Shown: positions 7,753 to 17,867, counted from the stretch's first letter. The stretch: 39,887 bases of DNA from Clostridium chromiireducens (GCF_002029255.1 NZ_MZGT01000049.1:1-39887); one strand, 5' to 3'. Notes: a model not told the origin generated them from the sequence alone. Numbers and translations: made by a program.

Positions 7753-8187
7753 ATGATAAGAGAAATAGTAAACGAAGATTTTAATGGGTTAATGGAACTA
7801 TATACGCAATTACATGATAATCCTATGACTGAGAAAACATCTGAAATAATGGAATTATGGAATAGAATTTTGAAAGATAAAGAACATCATATTATTGTTG
7901 CAGAAGAAGAGGGAAGAATAGTATCTTCGTGTGTATGTGTTATAATACCTAATTTTACACATAATCAGAGACCATACGCATTTATTGAAAATGTAGTGAC
8001 TAAAAAAGATTATAGAAACAAAGGATTAGCAACAGCTTGTTTGAATTACGCAAAAGAAATAGCTATTAAAGAAAAGTGTTATAAATTAATGCTATTAACA
8101 GGCTCGAAAAAAGAAAGTACATTAAATTTCTATGAACAGGCAGGATATAATAAAAATGATAAAACTGCTTTTATACAGTGGATATAA
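7753..8187 (+). CDS. GNAT family N-acetyltransferase
   Basis: The 144-residue protein is a complete single GNAT domain that would transfer an acetyl group from acetyl-CoA to an unknown amine. The acetyl-CoA loop is RNKGLA at residues 88-93 after the IENVVTKKDY strand, and the C-terminal half ends with the NFYEQAGYNK motif typical of the family. ATG 7753 follows GTGGGGATGATGG. The next (broken) gene starts 71 bases downstream. No partner points to a substrate. Confidence 0.85.
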   Translation: MIREIVNEDFNGLMELYTQLHDNPMTEKTSEIMELWNRILKDKEHHIIVAEEEGRIVSSCVCVIIPNFTHNQRPYAFIENVVTKKDYRNKGLATACLNYAKEIAIKEKCYKLMLLTGSKKESTLNFYEQAGYNKNDKTAFIQWI

Positions 8188-8258
8188 TAAAAATTTTAAT
8201 TTGTAGAGCTGCTTATTCATTTGGAACCAATGATATTTCAAAAAAGTGGGGATTTTGT

Positions 8259-8522
8259 ATGACGAATGATATAAATATTGTATTTTTTGACTTATTCTTT
8301 ACGCTTGTAACACCTAAATATAGTGATTTAAGAAATGAAAATGATATATTAGGAATAACAAAAGAGGAATGGGAAAGATATGCCGAAAATGAAGAATTAT
8401 ATTTAAAGAGAGCAACAAATAAGAATATAAGTCCTAAGCAAATAATTGAAGATATTATCAATAAAATGAAAATAGATATTAATATATAGAAGATTTTAAA
8501 GAACTTATTAATATACTTTCAT
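8259..8522 (+). pseudogene. HAD-superfamily hydrolase, truncated and frameshifted
   Basis: The ATG at 8259 with GTGGGGA upstream starts a 76-codon frame ending at 8489. The N-terminus has a HAD motif I-like VFFDLFFTLVTP and a cap-like helical region. After the stop, the reading continues in another frame as EDFKELINILS to about 8522, then all similarity ends. HAD phosphatases of this class have about 200-220 residues, so motifs II-IV are missing. Even motif I is atypical: the second Asp of DxD is replaced. The protein is not expected to be active. Confidence 0.65.
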
Positions 8523-8635
8523 AAGTAACTATTGAAAGTAAGTATAACCGATTTATAGTAAAATTAATCTATCAAATTTAATATATTGGATGGCATTAAA
8601 TTCAGAATTGACAGTAACTGAACGGCACAGACGTG

Positions 8636-8695
8636 AAACCCACGATCATTTGTATGCGGCTTAAATAGCTGCTTGCAGATGGTTGTGGGTTTTTA
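8636..8695 (+). terminator. Long hairpin, terminator or insertion-sequence end
   Basis: AAACCCACGATCATTTG pairs along 17 positions (three G-U) with CAGATGGTTGTGGGTTT, enclosing a second stem GCGGCT/AGCTGC, and ends in TTTTTATT. The double-stem form and higher G+C resemble the structured right ends of IS200/IS605-type elements, but no tnpB remains. It may simply be a strong terminator. The rest of 8523-8942 is AT-rich and without genes. Confidence 0.5.
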
Positions 8696-8942
8696 TTACT
8701 ACAAAAAACTTATGCACTCAAAAAACAATTTATAAAATTACTTTTATACATGCTTAGTATTTTCATACTAATAATTCTATGAAAAATACTACAAATTATA
8801 GTTCTTATATACATATATTGAATTTACTGTATAAAAGCGGTAATATTGTAGGAGTTACTGTTTTATATTTTGAAATACAAGATTAAAAATGTTTTTTAGA
8901 GCAAATTAATATTTTGACTAAAGTTGGATATGGAGTGATAAG

Positions 8943-10706
8943 ATGTTGGAAAGAAACAAATATAGTTTTATAAAAGTTATGATTAGAATGTATACGTTTA
9001 TAAAAGAATACAAATTATTAATTACGATATATATGATTTTATCTGTTTTAAATATAGGAGTTAATTTATTCTTAGCTAATTTAATTAATGAGTCAATAAA
9101 TTCTGCCATAAATCTTGATAAGAATAAATTATATAGTTACACTTTTCAAATGGCTGTAATTATTATAGTTGGTTTGTTTATTACATATTTTTCAACACTT
9201 TCCTATGGTATCTTTAAAACAAGAGTAATGCTTGATGTTAGAAAGTCTGCTATAGCACATCTTGAGAAACTTCCACTGTCTTTTATGGAAAAAAATCATT
9301 CAGGCGATATTATTTCTAGGTTTACCAATGATATTTCTTCGGTGCAGACTTTTATAGGTGACGATTTATTTAAGACACTTATACAGCTTATATCTGTTAT
9401 TTTCACTTCGATATATTTGATTGCAATAAATTTAAAGCTGTTTATAGCTACATTTATAGTAATACCTCCAGCACTTTTTATGATTAACGTAATTTCTAAG
9501 CCTATGGAAAAATATTTTAAGCAAGCATCGAGAAATTTAGGACAGGCAAATTCCATAGTTCAGGATTCTTATGGTGGCATATTTATTGTTAAAGCCTTTA
9601 ATCTGGAGAAATTATTTCAAGATAAATATTTAGAGGTTATTAAAAATGGGTTGAAATACAATATTAAAGGGGTACATAGATTAAAATTCATACCGCCATT
9701 TAATATCATTCTTAGATCAACACCTTTTGCAATTTGTTTAATATATGGTGCGTATTTATCAATTAATAAAGAAATATCTACAGGTCAATTGCTTTCTTTT
9801 ACATATTTAATGGGTAATATAGTATGGACTTTTGCTTTTTTACCTTCAACAATAAGTAGTTTGATAAACGCTATAGGCGCTTCTGAGAGATTCTTTGAGG
9901 TTCTTGATACTTCAACTGAAAGAGAAGATGGAAAGCCCTTTGAAAGCTTAGATACAAAAAATTCTATTAGTTTTAAGAATGTTTCATTTTCCTATAATGA
10001 AGGGACGAATATACTAAAGGAATTAAGTTTTGATATTAAAAAGGATAGTAAAATAGCGTTAGTTGGCGCAAGTGGGTGTGGTAAAAGCACAGTATTAAAG
10101 CTTATAGCTAGTTTTTATAATATACAAAGTGGGAATATAGAGTTTTTCGAAAACAATTCTAAAGAATGGAGCTTAAACCATATTCGTTCAAAGATATCGT
10201 ATGTATCTCAAGATACATATCTCTTTCCAGGTTCAATATTGGACAACATATTAGTAGGGAATTTACATGCTGCAAAAGAAGAAGTTATAAAAGCAGCTAG
10301 AATAGCAAATGCACATGAATTTATTTTAGAATTACCACAAGGGTACGATACTATGGTAGGTGAACGTGGCATAAAACTATCGGGAGGTCAAAGGCAGCGA
10401 ATATCCATTGCACGTGCTGTACTTAAAAATGCACCTATTATTCTTCTCGATGAAGCTACTTCAGCATTAGATACATTGTCAGAAGCAGTCATTCAGGAAT
10501 CTTTGGAAAAGGTTATGGAAGGAAAGACTGCTATTATTGTAGCTCATAGATTATCATCAATAAAACATGTAGATGAAATTCTTGTAATGGATAATGGTTG
10601 CATTGTTGAAAGAGGTAAACATGAGAATCTTGTAAAGAATAATGGTTTATATTCTAAATTATATGCCAAACAATTTAATGATTATGATATACAAGAATCG
10701 ATATAA
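8943..10706 (+). CDS. ABC exporter half-transporter, subunit 1
   Basis: The 587-residue protein has an N-terminal type I exporter transmembrane domain (six segments within ~20-310) fused to a nucleotide-binding domain (~340-580). Motifs: Walker A GASGCGKST from Gly375, signature LSGGQ at 479-483, Walker B with Asp503 and catalytic Glu504, switch His535. All are canonical. With the next gene it should form a heterodimeric multidrug/lipid-type exporter of the BmrCD/LmrCD/EfrAB kind; the substrate is unknown. ATG 8943 has GGAGTG upstream. No regulator gene is adjacent. Confidence 0.92.
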   Translation: MLERNKYSFIKVMIRMYTFIKEYKLLITIYMILSVLNIGVNLFLANLINESINSAINLDKNKLYSYTFQMAVIIIVGLFITYFSTLSYGIFKTRVMLDVRKSAIAHLEKLPLSFMEKNHSGDIISRFTNDISSVQTFIGDDLFKTLIQLISVIFTSIYLIAINLKLFIATFIVIPPALFMINVISKPMEKYFKQASRNLGQANSIVQDSYGGIFIVKAFNLEKLFQDKYLEVIKNGLKYNIKGVHRLKFIPPFNIILRSTPFAICLIYGAYLSINKEISTGQLLSFTYLMGNIVWTFAFLPSTISSLINAIGASERFFEVLDTSTEREDGKPFESLDTKNSISFKNVSFSYNEGTNILKELSFDIKKDSKIALVGASGCGKSTVLKLIASFYNIQSGNIEFFENNSKEWSLNHIRSKISYVSQDTYLFPGSILDNILVGNLHAAKEEVIKAARIANAHEFILELPQGYDTMVGERGIKLSGGQRQRISIARAVLKNAPIILLDEATSALDTLSEAVIQESLEKVMEGKTAIIVAHRLSSIKHVDEILVMDNGCIVERGKHENLVKNNGLYSKLYAKQFNDYDIQESI

Positions 10707-10717
10707 TAGGAGAGTTT

Positions 10718-12454
10718 ATGATGAGTGAGAAAATGAAAATTAATGATTATCTTGAAATATTAAATAACATAAAACCCAGAAGGCTTATATATTCTTTTGT
10801 ATTGATATGTGATTGTATAGTTGAGACAAGCTTTTATATTCTTACACCTTTGGTTATGAAGTTAATGATTGATGCTTCAGTTAAGTCAGATATAAATAAT
10901 CTTAAGCAAGGTTTTTTTATAGTTGCATTAATTTGTTTATTAGGAATAGTGCTGTTTGGAACTTTTGAATTCTTCTTCTTTAGTATTATGCATAAGACAA
11001 CTGCCAAAATAAGAACAGGGCTTTTCAATCATATTCTACATTTACCTATATCATATGTAGAACAGAATCATAGTGGCGATACCATCTCTAGACTTAATAA
11101 TGATGTAAATATTATACAGTCTTCATATGGATGGCCCCTAAGAAATATAATTGTTTCAATATTTGTTGGAATTACTTCTGCTGCAGTAATGATAATGTTA
11201 GATTGGAGAGTAAGTATTCTTTTAATTAGCATTGGTTTTATATCTGTAGTAATTAATACTAGGCAGAAAGATATTATAAGAAAGATAAATAAAGATATTC
11301 AAAAGAGTATGGGTAAATATACTGAAAATCTTTCGAATATTTTAAGTGGTTTTTTTACAATTAAAAATTATCAACTTGAGGAAATGATGCTAGAAAAGAC
11401 TGATAATATAAATAACGAAATACTTAATAGTAATATTGAATTAACAAAGAAAAATGCAATTATGGATAGCCGTAATTTTCTTTTTGAATCAATTAACTTT
11501 GCAGGAATTATTGCATTAGCAGCGTTTCTTGCTTTCAATGGAGCAAATAATCTTGGGTCTATTGTTTCATTGATTTTCTTAGTGGGAAATGTGAATAGAA
11601 TGTTCAGTGATACTAACAGCATGTTATTGCAGTTGCAGGGATATATAGCAGGCTCAAAGCGAGTTACCGAGCTTTTGAAAATACCTGAAGAACATAAAAG
11701 GGTCTTGGGGGTTTCAGAAAATGAAAAAAATGTAATGATTAAATTAAAAAATGCTGCTTTTTCTTATGATAATGAAAACAAGGTTTTAGAAAACATAAAT
11801 TTAACTGTGAAAAAAGGTCAGGTTGCAGCGTTGGTTGGTCCTAGTGGTGGGGGGAAAAGCACCATAATGAAGCTTATTTTAGGGTATTATACTTTATCAT
11901 CAGGTCAGGCTGTTATTAATGAAAAATCAATTGCTGATTACTCAATGACAGAATTAAGAGAACAAATTGCTTATGTTCCACAAGATTCTTATATTTTTGA
12001 TGGGACTATTGAAGATAATATAAGATATGGAAGATATGATGCTGATAGAGAAGCAATAATTGAAGCTGCCAAAAATGCACATGCAGATGAATTCATAGAA
12101 AAACTTGATAAAGGTTATGAAACAAATGTAGGTGAAAGAGGAATAAAGCTGTCCGGAGGCCAGAGACAGAGGATAGCGATAGCCAGAGCATTTCTAAAAA
12201 ATTCACCAATACTTTTACTTGATGAAGCAACATCATCATTAGACTCAGAAAGCGAACAATATGTTCAGGAAGCATTGGATAGACTTATGAAGAATAGAAC
12301 GGTATTAATTATTGCTCATAGATTATCTACAATTAAGGAAGCTGATATGATTTATGTAATTAGCAAAGGAAAAAATGTGGAACAAGGTAAACATGATGAG
12401 TTAATGCAAGGAATAAGTTTATACAGAAAATTATATACATCAATTACTTATTGA
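10718..12454 (+). CDS. ABC exporter half-transporter, subunit 2
   Basis: This 578-residue protein has the same layout: six membrane segments, then an ATPase domain with Walker A GPSGGGKST from Gly374, LSGGQRQR, and Walker B with Asp502 and Glu503. Unlike many heterodimeric exporters, both subunits keep canonical Glu and signature residues, so neither ATP site looks degenerate. The gene starts 11 bases after its partner with AGGAG at ideal spacing, indicating an operon and a fixed 1:1 pairing. Confidence 0.92.
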   Translation: MMSEKMKINDYLEILNNIKPRRLIYSFVLICDCIVETSFYILTPLVMKLMIDASVKSDINNLKQGFFIVALICLLGIVLFGTFEFFFFSIMHKTTAKIRTGLFNHILHLPISYVEQNHSGDTISRLNNDVNIIQSSYGWPLRNIIVSIFVGITSAAVMIMLDWRVSILLISIGFISVVINTRQKDIIRKINKDIQKSMGKYTENLSNILSGFFTIKNYQLEEMMLEKTDNINNEILNSNIELTKKNAIMDSRNFLFESINFAGIIALAAFLAFNGANNLGSIVSLIFLVGNVNRMFSDTNSMLLQLQGYIAGSKRVTELLKIPEEHKRVLGVSENEKNVMIKLKNAAFSYDNENKVLENINLTVKKGQVAALVGPSGGGKSTIMKLILGYYTLSSGQAVINEKSIADYSMTELREQIAYVPQDSYIFDGTIEDNIRYGRYDADREAIIEAAKNAHADEFIEKLDKGYETNVGERGIKLSGGQRQRIAIARAFLKNSPILLLDEATSSLDSESEQYVQEALDRLMKNRTVLIIAHRLSTIKEADMIYVISKGKNVEQGKHDELMQGISLYRKLYTSITY

Positions 12455-12481
12455 TAACATTTGAAATTATTTTTGAAATAA

Positions 12482-12580
12482 ATTCATGGCATTTATTTAA
12501 CGCCAGATCATAATAATCCAACCACTTTAACTATGACAAAAGAAGAAAGAAATGATATTAGCTATGATAATATACTCTAA
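12482..12580 (+). pseudogene. C-terminal remnant, PD-(D/E)XK nuclease-family-like
   Basis: A 32-codon frame ending at TAA 12578-12580 reads GIYLTPDHNNPTTL then SYDNIL. It resembles the strand-and-loop segment (YLTPDG...SY.DI) of PDDEXK_4-type nuclease-superfamily proteins. No start or ribosome binding site exists and a stop lies just upstream. It is the leftover of a deleted gene; the family call is by memory of the motif only. Confidence 0.4.
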
Positions 12581-12698
12581 TTTACAATAATATAATTAGA
12601 TAATGAACTAAGTGCTAAAGATAATTTTTTCAATTTTTGTTTAAAAGGAACTGGTTTTATATCAAAATTAATAATTTGGAGATTGAGGGAGGATAATG

Positions 12699-13634
12699 AT
12701 GGAGGGGCATAAAATAGTAGATAAAATTATTTCAAATATAGAGAAGGTTATTGTAGGTAAAAGAAAGACACTTGAGTTTGCTATGATTTCTATTTTATCA
12801 GAAGGTCATATATTACTAGAGGACGTTCCTGGAACGGGGAAGACTACCTTTGCTAAAACTCTAGCAAAAACTATTGGATGTGGATTTAATCGTATACAAT
12901 TCACTCCCGATACGCTACCAAGTGATGTTACAGGTGTTTCTATATATAATATGCAGAAGGGGAGTTTTGAGTTTGTAAAAGGAAGCGTAATGAATCATGT
13001 AGTTTTAGTAGATGAAATAAACAGGGCTTCACCAAAAACCCAGGCAAGTTTGCTGGAGGCAATGGCAGAAAGGCAAGTGACAGTTGATGCAAATACTTAT
13101 ATTTTACCTAGGCCATTTATGGTAATAGCTACTCAAAATAGTATTGATAGTATTGGGACATACCATTTACCTGAGGCTCAGCTAGATCGTTTTTTTATGA
13201 AATTATCTATGGGATATCCAAATAAAGAAGAAGAAAAGAACATGGTAAATAAGTTTCTTTTAAATAGACAATGGAGAGAAGTGAATTCTGTTACTGATGA
13301 ATATGAAATTTGCAGCATGCAGGATGAAGTGATGAAGGTTGAGATTCATGAAGATTTAGTTGATTATATTTTAAAAATTACACAGCTGAGCAGAAATAAT
13401 GAAGAGATTACACTAGGAATTAGTCCAAGAGCTACATTGGATTGGATAAAGGGTGCTCAAGCAATGGCTTACTGTAGACAAAGAAATTATGTCATTCCAG
13501 ATGATGTTTTAGAAGTATTTGAACCGATTATAGCACATAGAATTCTTCTTTCATCAGAAACTAGGATGAAGCGGGTTTCTGAGAAGAAAGTTTTATCAGA
13601 TATAAGGGGAATGATTAGAATACCAATTTTATAG
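12699..13634 (+). CDS. MoxR-type AAA+ ATPase
   Basis: The 311-residue AAA+ protein of the MoxR class has Walker A GTGKT at 45-49, Walker B VLVDE with Asp105/Glu106, the MoxR signature INRASPKTQASLLEAMAE, sensor 1 ATQNS, and a lid domain with ISPRATLDW. MoxR ATPases act as chaperones for partner proteins containing metal-binding or VWA-like folds. GAGGGAGG lies seven bases before ATG 12699; an ATG one codon earlier is also possible. It is the first gene of a three-gene operon with a DUF58 protein and a membrane transglutaminase, a widespread arrangement linked to envelope functions. Confidence 0.93.
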   Translation: MEGHKIVDKIISNIEKVIVGKRKTLEFAMISILSEGHILLEDVPGTGKTTFAKTLAKTIGCGFNRIQFTPDTLPSDVTGVSIYNMQKGSFEFVKGSVMNHVVLVDEINRASPKTQASLLEAMAERQVTVDANTYILPRPFMVIATQNSIDSIGTYHLPEAQLDRFFMKLSMGYPNKEEEKNMVNKFLLNRQWREVNSVTDEYEICSMQDEVMKVEIHEDLVDYILKITQLSRNNEEITLGISPRATLDWIKGAQAMAYCRQRNYVIPDDVLEVFEPIIAHRILLSSETRMKRVSEKKVLSDIRGMIRIPIL

Positions 13635-13651
13635 TGCGGAGGAATAATGGA

Positions 13652-14830
13652 ATGAAGAAAAATCGTATTATTTCAGCTATTCTAATTTTGGCAAGTGGAA
13701 TTTTAGCAAGTAATTATGGTGGAACAATTCCTTACGCTTTACTCTACTTTTCTTTCCTTGTGCCGATAACATCACTAATATATATTGTAGTTGTCAGGAT
13801 GCGTTTTAAGTTCTATCAGAAGACAGGAAAAAGGACATTAATAAAAGGGGAACCTGTAGATTATTTTTTTAGTGTAGGAAATGAAGACAGTTTTTTTTAT
13901 AGTGGTATAAAAGTTTATTTTTTACATGATAATTCTTATATTATGGGTTTCAGTGAAACAAAAGAATATTATCTTATGCCTGGAGAAGTGGAAGAAGTTA
14001 AGACAAAGCTATGCTGCAGATATCGTGGAGAATATTTTGCAGGAGCTAAATCATTTATAATAACTGACTATCTTCATTTATTTAATATTACTTATAAAGT
14101 GCAATCACAGCTTCCTGTTACGGTTTTACCGAGAATTGTAAAATGGAGAAATTCGGATGTAATAGAGGAAGATAAGGATGAAAAGAATACTATTTATTCT
14201 ATGAAGGAAGAAGACCAGATAGATGTACAAGTACGGAAATATGCTCCAGGAGATCCCATGAGACAAGTACATTGGAAAGTATCAGCTAAGACAGGAGAAT
14301 TAATGACTAGAATTCATCATGCTAGTTTAAAACTTGAAGTGATGATTGTGCTTGATTTGAGCCCTATTGGAAATAATGAAGTGAACAATCTGGCTTTAGA
14401 AGATGGTATTATTGAGGAAGCATTAGCGGTTGCAAATTATTGCTATGTAAGGCAAATACCTTGTTTTGTCTGCTTTGAACAAAATAGTTGTAACAGATTA
14501 TCCATACAAACCCCAAGTGAATGGAATGAATTTTATATGTTATGTGCAAAGCTTGTATTTATTGGGAGAATGAAGAATAGTGAATTATGTGAAATAGGCA
14601 TGCAATGGCTGGAAACAGTAAAACATACCATTATTGTTACTCATGAATTAAATATTAAACTCTATGATGTACTGAAGTCTTCATATAGGGGGATAGAGGT
14701 TTGCATTCTTTTAATGATAAGTGTATTGGGCGAAGAAGAAAAAAATAGTATAAGCTTTTTTGAGAAAAATGGTTTTACAGTTCGACTAATCACTTTAGCG
14801 GAGGAAGGTAAAAATGAAGATAAAAAGTGA
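13652..14830 (+). CDS. DUF58 domain protein
   Basis: The product has 392 residues. Two N-terminal membrane segments (about 7-24 and 27-46) anchor it. The DUF58 signature YAPGDPMRQVHWKVSAKTGE starts at residue 197, followed by a VWA-like region (MIVLDLSP). In MoxR operons this is the presumed client of the ATPase. The in-frame ATG at 13652 is preferred to the GTG at 13634, which overlaps the moxR stop, because GGAGGA sits about nine bases before 13652. The 3' end overlaps the next gene by 17 bases. Confidence 0.9.
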   Translation: MKKNRIISAILILASGILASNYGGTIPYALLYFSFLVPITSLIYIVVVRMRFKFYQKTGKRTLIKGEPVDYFFSVGNEDSFFYSGIKVYFLHDNSYIMGFSETKEYYLMPGEVEEVKTKLCCRYRGEYFAGAKSFIITDYLHLFNITYKVQSQLPVTVLPRIVKWRNSDVIEEDKDEKNTIYSMKEEDQIDVQVRKYAPGDPMRQVHWKVSAKTGELMTRIHHASLKLEVMIVLDLSPIGNNEVNNLALEDGIIEEALAVANYCYVRQIPCFVCFEQNSCNRLSIQTPSEWNEFYMLCAKLVFIGRMKNSELCEIGMQWLETVKHTIIVTHELNIKLYDVLKSSYRGIEVCILLMISVLGEEEKNSISFFEKNGFTVRLITLAEEGKNEDKK

Positions 14831-17138
14831 AATGGTATCAGAAGGATATAAGTTTACACGGGAATTTTTTATTACAATGTTAATTTTATATGGTATCTTT
14901 AAATTATTATATTGGGAAATCCCCACTTTTTATTTGTTTATAGCTTCACTTTTGATGGCAATAATTACAGGGGTTATTAGTGATAATAGGGTTAAAAAGG
15001 TAATTGTTGTAATTCCAGCTATGTTTGTTGTAATAATAATTATTATATTAATATTGTATTTTAATATAAATGTTTTCTCATTTTTTGGAAAAGCTTTCTT
15101 TTGGAATTATGATTACGTTAAAGGGATTAAAGAGTTTAATCTTTCATATTCAATGGTAACCATTTGCATACTTTCTGTTATCATAATGCAGATTATAATC
15201 AGGGTTGAGAAAAATATAAGTTCAAAATTTATAACGGCGGTTATATTATTGATATTTATGATTATATGTGGCATGAATAATATACAATGGAGTTCAGTTT
15301 TGACTGGAATTATGCTATTTTACTGTTTTGATATTATAGTTGAAGCTCATTTAGTGAAGGTTGGAGGAACCGCAAGGTATGCAGAAGCATGTTTAACCCC
15401 ATTTATTGCACTAGCAGTATTTTTAGCAATGTGTCTTCCTTCAGACAAGGAGCCGATTAAGTGGGTATGGGTAAATCACACATTAAATAGCATCAGCGAT
15501 AATGTTCAAGAGCTTGTCTATAACATCGATCAAATGGGTAATGAGACTAAAAATGAATTTGATGTAAAGAAAGCAGGATTTTCTGATGAAGGGACTAGCT
15601 CCTTTGGTAAGCTTATTGACGGGAAGGAAAGAAATATGTTCTTTCTATCAGTAAAAAATGGTATTGGAACAGGATATTTAGATGGGGTTATACTCAACAC
15701 TTATACAGGAAGTCAGTGGAAAAAAGATGAAGGTGATTATGACAATTATACTGAAGAATATAAAATGGATTTATATGAGAAATTATACAATTTATATCAT
15801 ACAAATTTGAAACAGTCTCCTAATGAGCATTTTGCTGAGAATATACACTACGAAATAAAATTTGATAAACTTGAGACTAAAACAATTTTTAGGCCAGAAA
15901 ATTCCTATGACATAGATTTCGGCAATCAAAAGAATGATTTTGATGTAATTGGAAATAATATATATTTTCCAAGCAAAAGGGAAAAAGGGTATTCATACGA
16001 TGTTTATGCTGTAGTCATGAATATGAATAATGCAGGTTTAAAACAATATTTGAGGGGCCTTAATGAAAATGGGGATTACTATAAGAAGATTCAAGATGAA
16101 AAGGGTAATTTTGAGGACAGTCTATTTGTAGAAGCTATTTATCCATTTAAATTTAAAGAAGATGAAATTAATTATATTACTTCAGATTATTTTAGGCAGC
16201 GTCTTTATGAAAGAAGTAAAAAAATAAAAGAAGAATATCTGCAAACTTCAAGTACAACACCGGAAAGAGTTCGTAAGTTAGCACAAGAAATTACTAAGGA
16301 CTGCACAAACCAATATGATAAAGCAGAAGCTATATGCAATTATTTAAAAGACAATTATGCTTATACAACTAAAATTAATCAGCTTCCAGAAGGAAAAGAT
16401 GCAGTGGATAATTTCTTATTTGAGCAAAAGAAAGGGTATTGTATTTATTTTGCAAGCGCCATGGCAATCATGTGTAGATATTTAGATATACCAACAAGAT
16501 ATGTTGATGGCGTTGCTCTTGCTTATAGCGATATGGATGAAAATTGGTACAAAGTAAAAACAAAGGAAGCCCATGCTTGGACAGAAATTTATATAGAAGG
16601 GTTTGGATGGATACGCATGGACCCAACTCCAGGCTATAAAGATATAGAGAATTGGAAAATTAATGGTGGTAACGGGGAAATATATGTTGATCCGACGCAT
16701 AATAAATTAGAGGATAAATTTAAAATCTCAGTGCAAGAAAATGAAGAACAAACATCAGAAGAAAATATTTTTGGAACAATATTATTATGGTTAAAATATA
16801 TATTTTTAGGAGTTACATTTTCAGCGACTTTGATCTTGCTTGTGATAGGCATGATTATATGGAATAAAAAAAGGATATATAAGAAATCTAGTAATCGAGA
16901 AAAAACGTTTATTTGTATGAAAAAAATCATGTCAAATCTAGAGAAACAGGGATATGTGTTAATGGAAGGAGAGACTTTGAAGGAATTTAAAGAAAGACTG
17001 GAAAATGACAAAACTTTTGAGAATATTGATATCGTTAAATTGTTGGAATGGTTTCAAGATATCCGTTATAGCAGTAAAGTCATTACAGAGGAAGATATTT
17101 CATGGGTTGAACATTTTATTGCAGCAAATAGGAAATAA
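14814..17138 (+). CDS. Membrane transglutaminase-like protein (TgpA type)
   Basis: The 774-residue protein has about six to seven membrane segments in the first ~205 residues and a large extracytoplasmic part holding a transglutaminase-like domain. A last membrane segment lies near 668-692, before a cytoplasmic tail resembling DUF4129. The catalytic triad is intact: Cys543 (KGYCIYFASA), His587 (AHAWTE) and Asp603 (RMDPTPG). It may cross-link or cleave peptides at the envelope surface. The substrate is unknown. ATG 14814 follows GGAGGAAGG and overlaps the DUF58 gene, so translation is coupled. Confidence 0.92.
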   Translation: MKIKSEMVSEGYKFTREFFITMLILYGIFKLLYWEIPTFYLFIASLLMAIITGVISDNRVKKVIVVIPAMFVVIIIIILILYFNINVFSFFGKAFFWNYDYVKGIKEFNLSYSMVTICILSVIIMQIIIRVEKNISSKFITAVILLIFMIICGMNNIQWSSVLTGIMLFYCFDIIVEAHLVKVGGTARYAEACLTPFIALAVFLAMCLPSDKEPIKWVWVNHTLNSISDNVQELVYNIDQMGNETKNEFDVKKAGFSDEGTSSFGKLIDGKERNMFFLSVKNGIGTGYLDGVILNTYTGSQWKKDEGDYDNYTEEYKMDLYEKLYNLYHTNLKQSPNEHFAENIHYEIKFDKLETKTIFRPENSYDIDFGNQKNDFDVIGNNIYFPSKREKGYSYDVYAVVMNMNNAGLKQYLRGLNENGDYYKKIQDEKGNFEDSLFVEAIYPFKFKEDEINYITSDYFRQRLYERSKKIKEEYLQTSSTTPERVRKLAQEITKDCTNQYDKAEAICNYLKDNYAYTTKINQLPEGKDAVDNFLFEQKKGYCIYFASAMAIMCRYLDIPTRYVDGVALAYSDMDENWYKVKTKEAHAWTEIYIEGFGWIRMDPTPGYKDIENWKINGGNGEIYVDPTHNKLEDKFKISVQENEEQTSEENIFGTILLWLKYIFLGVTFSATLILLVIGMIIWNKKRIYKKSSNREKTFICMKKIMSNLEKQGYVLMEGETLKEFKERLENDKTFENIDIVKLLEWFQDIRYSSKVITEEDISWVEHFIAANRK

Positions 17139-17175
17139 ATTTATTGATTCTGTGGATTTTGTAGTCCATAATTTC

Positions 17176-17280
17176 TATAGATAGTTAATTCTACAATTGA
17201 TCTTATTTATATTAATGCCTGTACATTATAATTTAAACATAATGAAGTTCAGGGTTAATTTTTAGAGTTAACTATCTATA
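17176..17280. mobile_element. MITE-like element, 105 bp with terminal inverted repeats
   Basis: TATAGATAGTTAA at 17176-17188 and its exact reverse complement at 17268-17280 bound an AT-rich segment without coding. Similarity between the ends continues imperfectly to about 22 bases. There is no obvious target duplication beyond TA. It abuts an open gene fragment at 17280, so its insertion or later deletion may have removed the gene's 5' part. Origin as a non-autonomous transposon is inferred. Confidence 0.45.
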
Positions 17281-17402
17281 TGTCGATGTATTTGAAGATA
17301 AGTCATTGGATTCAATTACAGGGAAGAGCAATAGGCGAAGAAGATGCGAGAAAAGAAATGACAGCTTTATTATCAACTCTAAAGTGTTGGAAAGAGGCAT
17401 AA
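17280..17402 (+). pseudogene. 40-codon C-terminal gene remnant
   Basis: From ATG 17280 the frame reads MSMYLKISHWIQLQGRAIGE and ends ALLSTLKCWKEA. It looks like the helical C-terminus of a larger protein, possibly a regulator, since SRPBCC genes often follow one. It has no ribosome binding site, and its start coincides with the end of the MITE-like element. Confidence 0.35.
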
Positions 17403-17422
17403 TATACGAGGAGGAGTAGGAT

Positions 17423-17842
17423 ATGGAAGATAAGCAAATAATAACAATAAAAACAACAGTGAATGCTCAGGTAGAAAAGGTATGGAAATATTGGACGGAA
17501 CCAGAATATATAAAAAAATGGAATAGTGCCTCAGAGGACTGGCATACACCGCTTGCAGAAAATGACTTAAGAGTTGGAGGTATATTTATTTCAAGAATGG
17601 AAGCCAAAGATGGAAGTTTCGGATTTGACTTTGGTGGAATTTATAATGAAGTGGAATTATATAAGGTTATTGCTTATACTTTAGATGATGGAAGAAAAGT
17701 TAAGATTAATTTTATTGGTGGAGAAAAGGTCACAGAGATAACTGAAACTTTTGAAGCAGAAAACGAAAATTCAATTGAAATGCAGCAAAGTGGCTGGCAA
17801 GCAATATTGGATAGTTTTAAAAAATATGCAGAACAAAAATAA
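17423..17842 (+). CDS. SRPBCC/AHSA1-like START-superfamily protein
   Basis: The 139-residue protein has the pattern of Activator-of-Hsp90-homologue-1-like (AHSA1) proteins: TTVNAQVEKVWKYWTEPEYIKKWN at the start, a Gly-rich FDFGGIYNEVEL strand pair, and a closing helix GWQAILDSFKKY. These small helix-grip proteins bind hydrophobic ligands; the ligand is unknown. ATG 17423 is preceded by GAGGAGGAG. It converges on the minus-strand thioredoxin-like gene and shares a bidirectional terminator with it. Confidence 0.85.
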   Translation: MEDKQIITIKTTVNAQVEKVWKYWTEPEYIKKWNSASEDWHTPLAENDLRVGGIFISRMEAKDGSFGFDFGGIYNEVELYKVIAYTLDDGRKVKINFIGGEKVTEITETFEAENENSIEMQQSGWQAILDSFKKYAEQK

Positions 17843-17867
17843 GTAACTAGAAATATTAATGTATAAT

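Noticed and set aside
8636..8695. Riboswitch or tRNA-like structure
   Set aside because: The double hairpin has no known riboswitch core and no tRNA arms, and no gene follows closely; a terminator or element end fits better.
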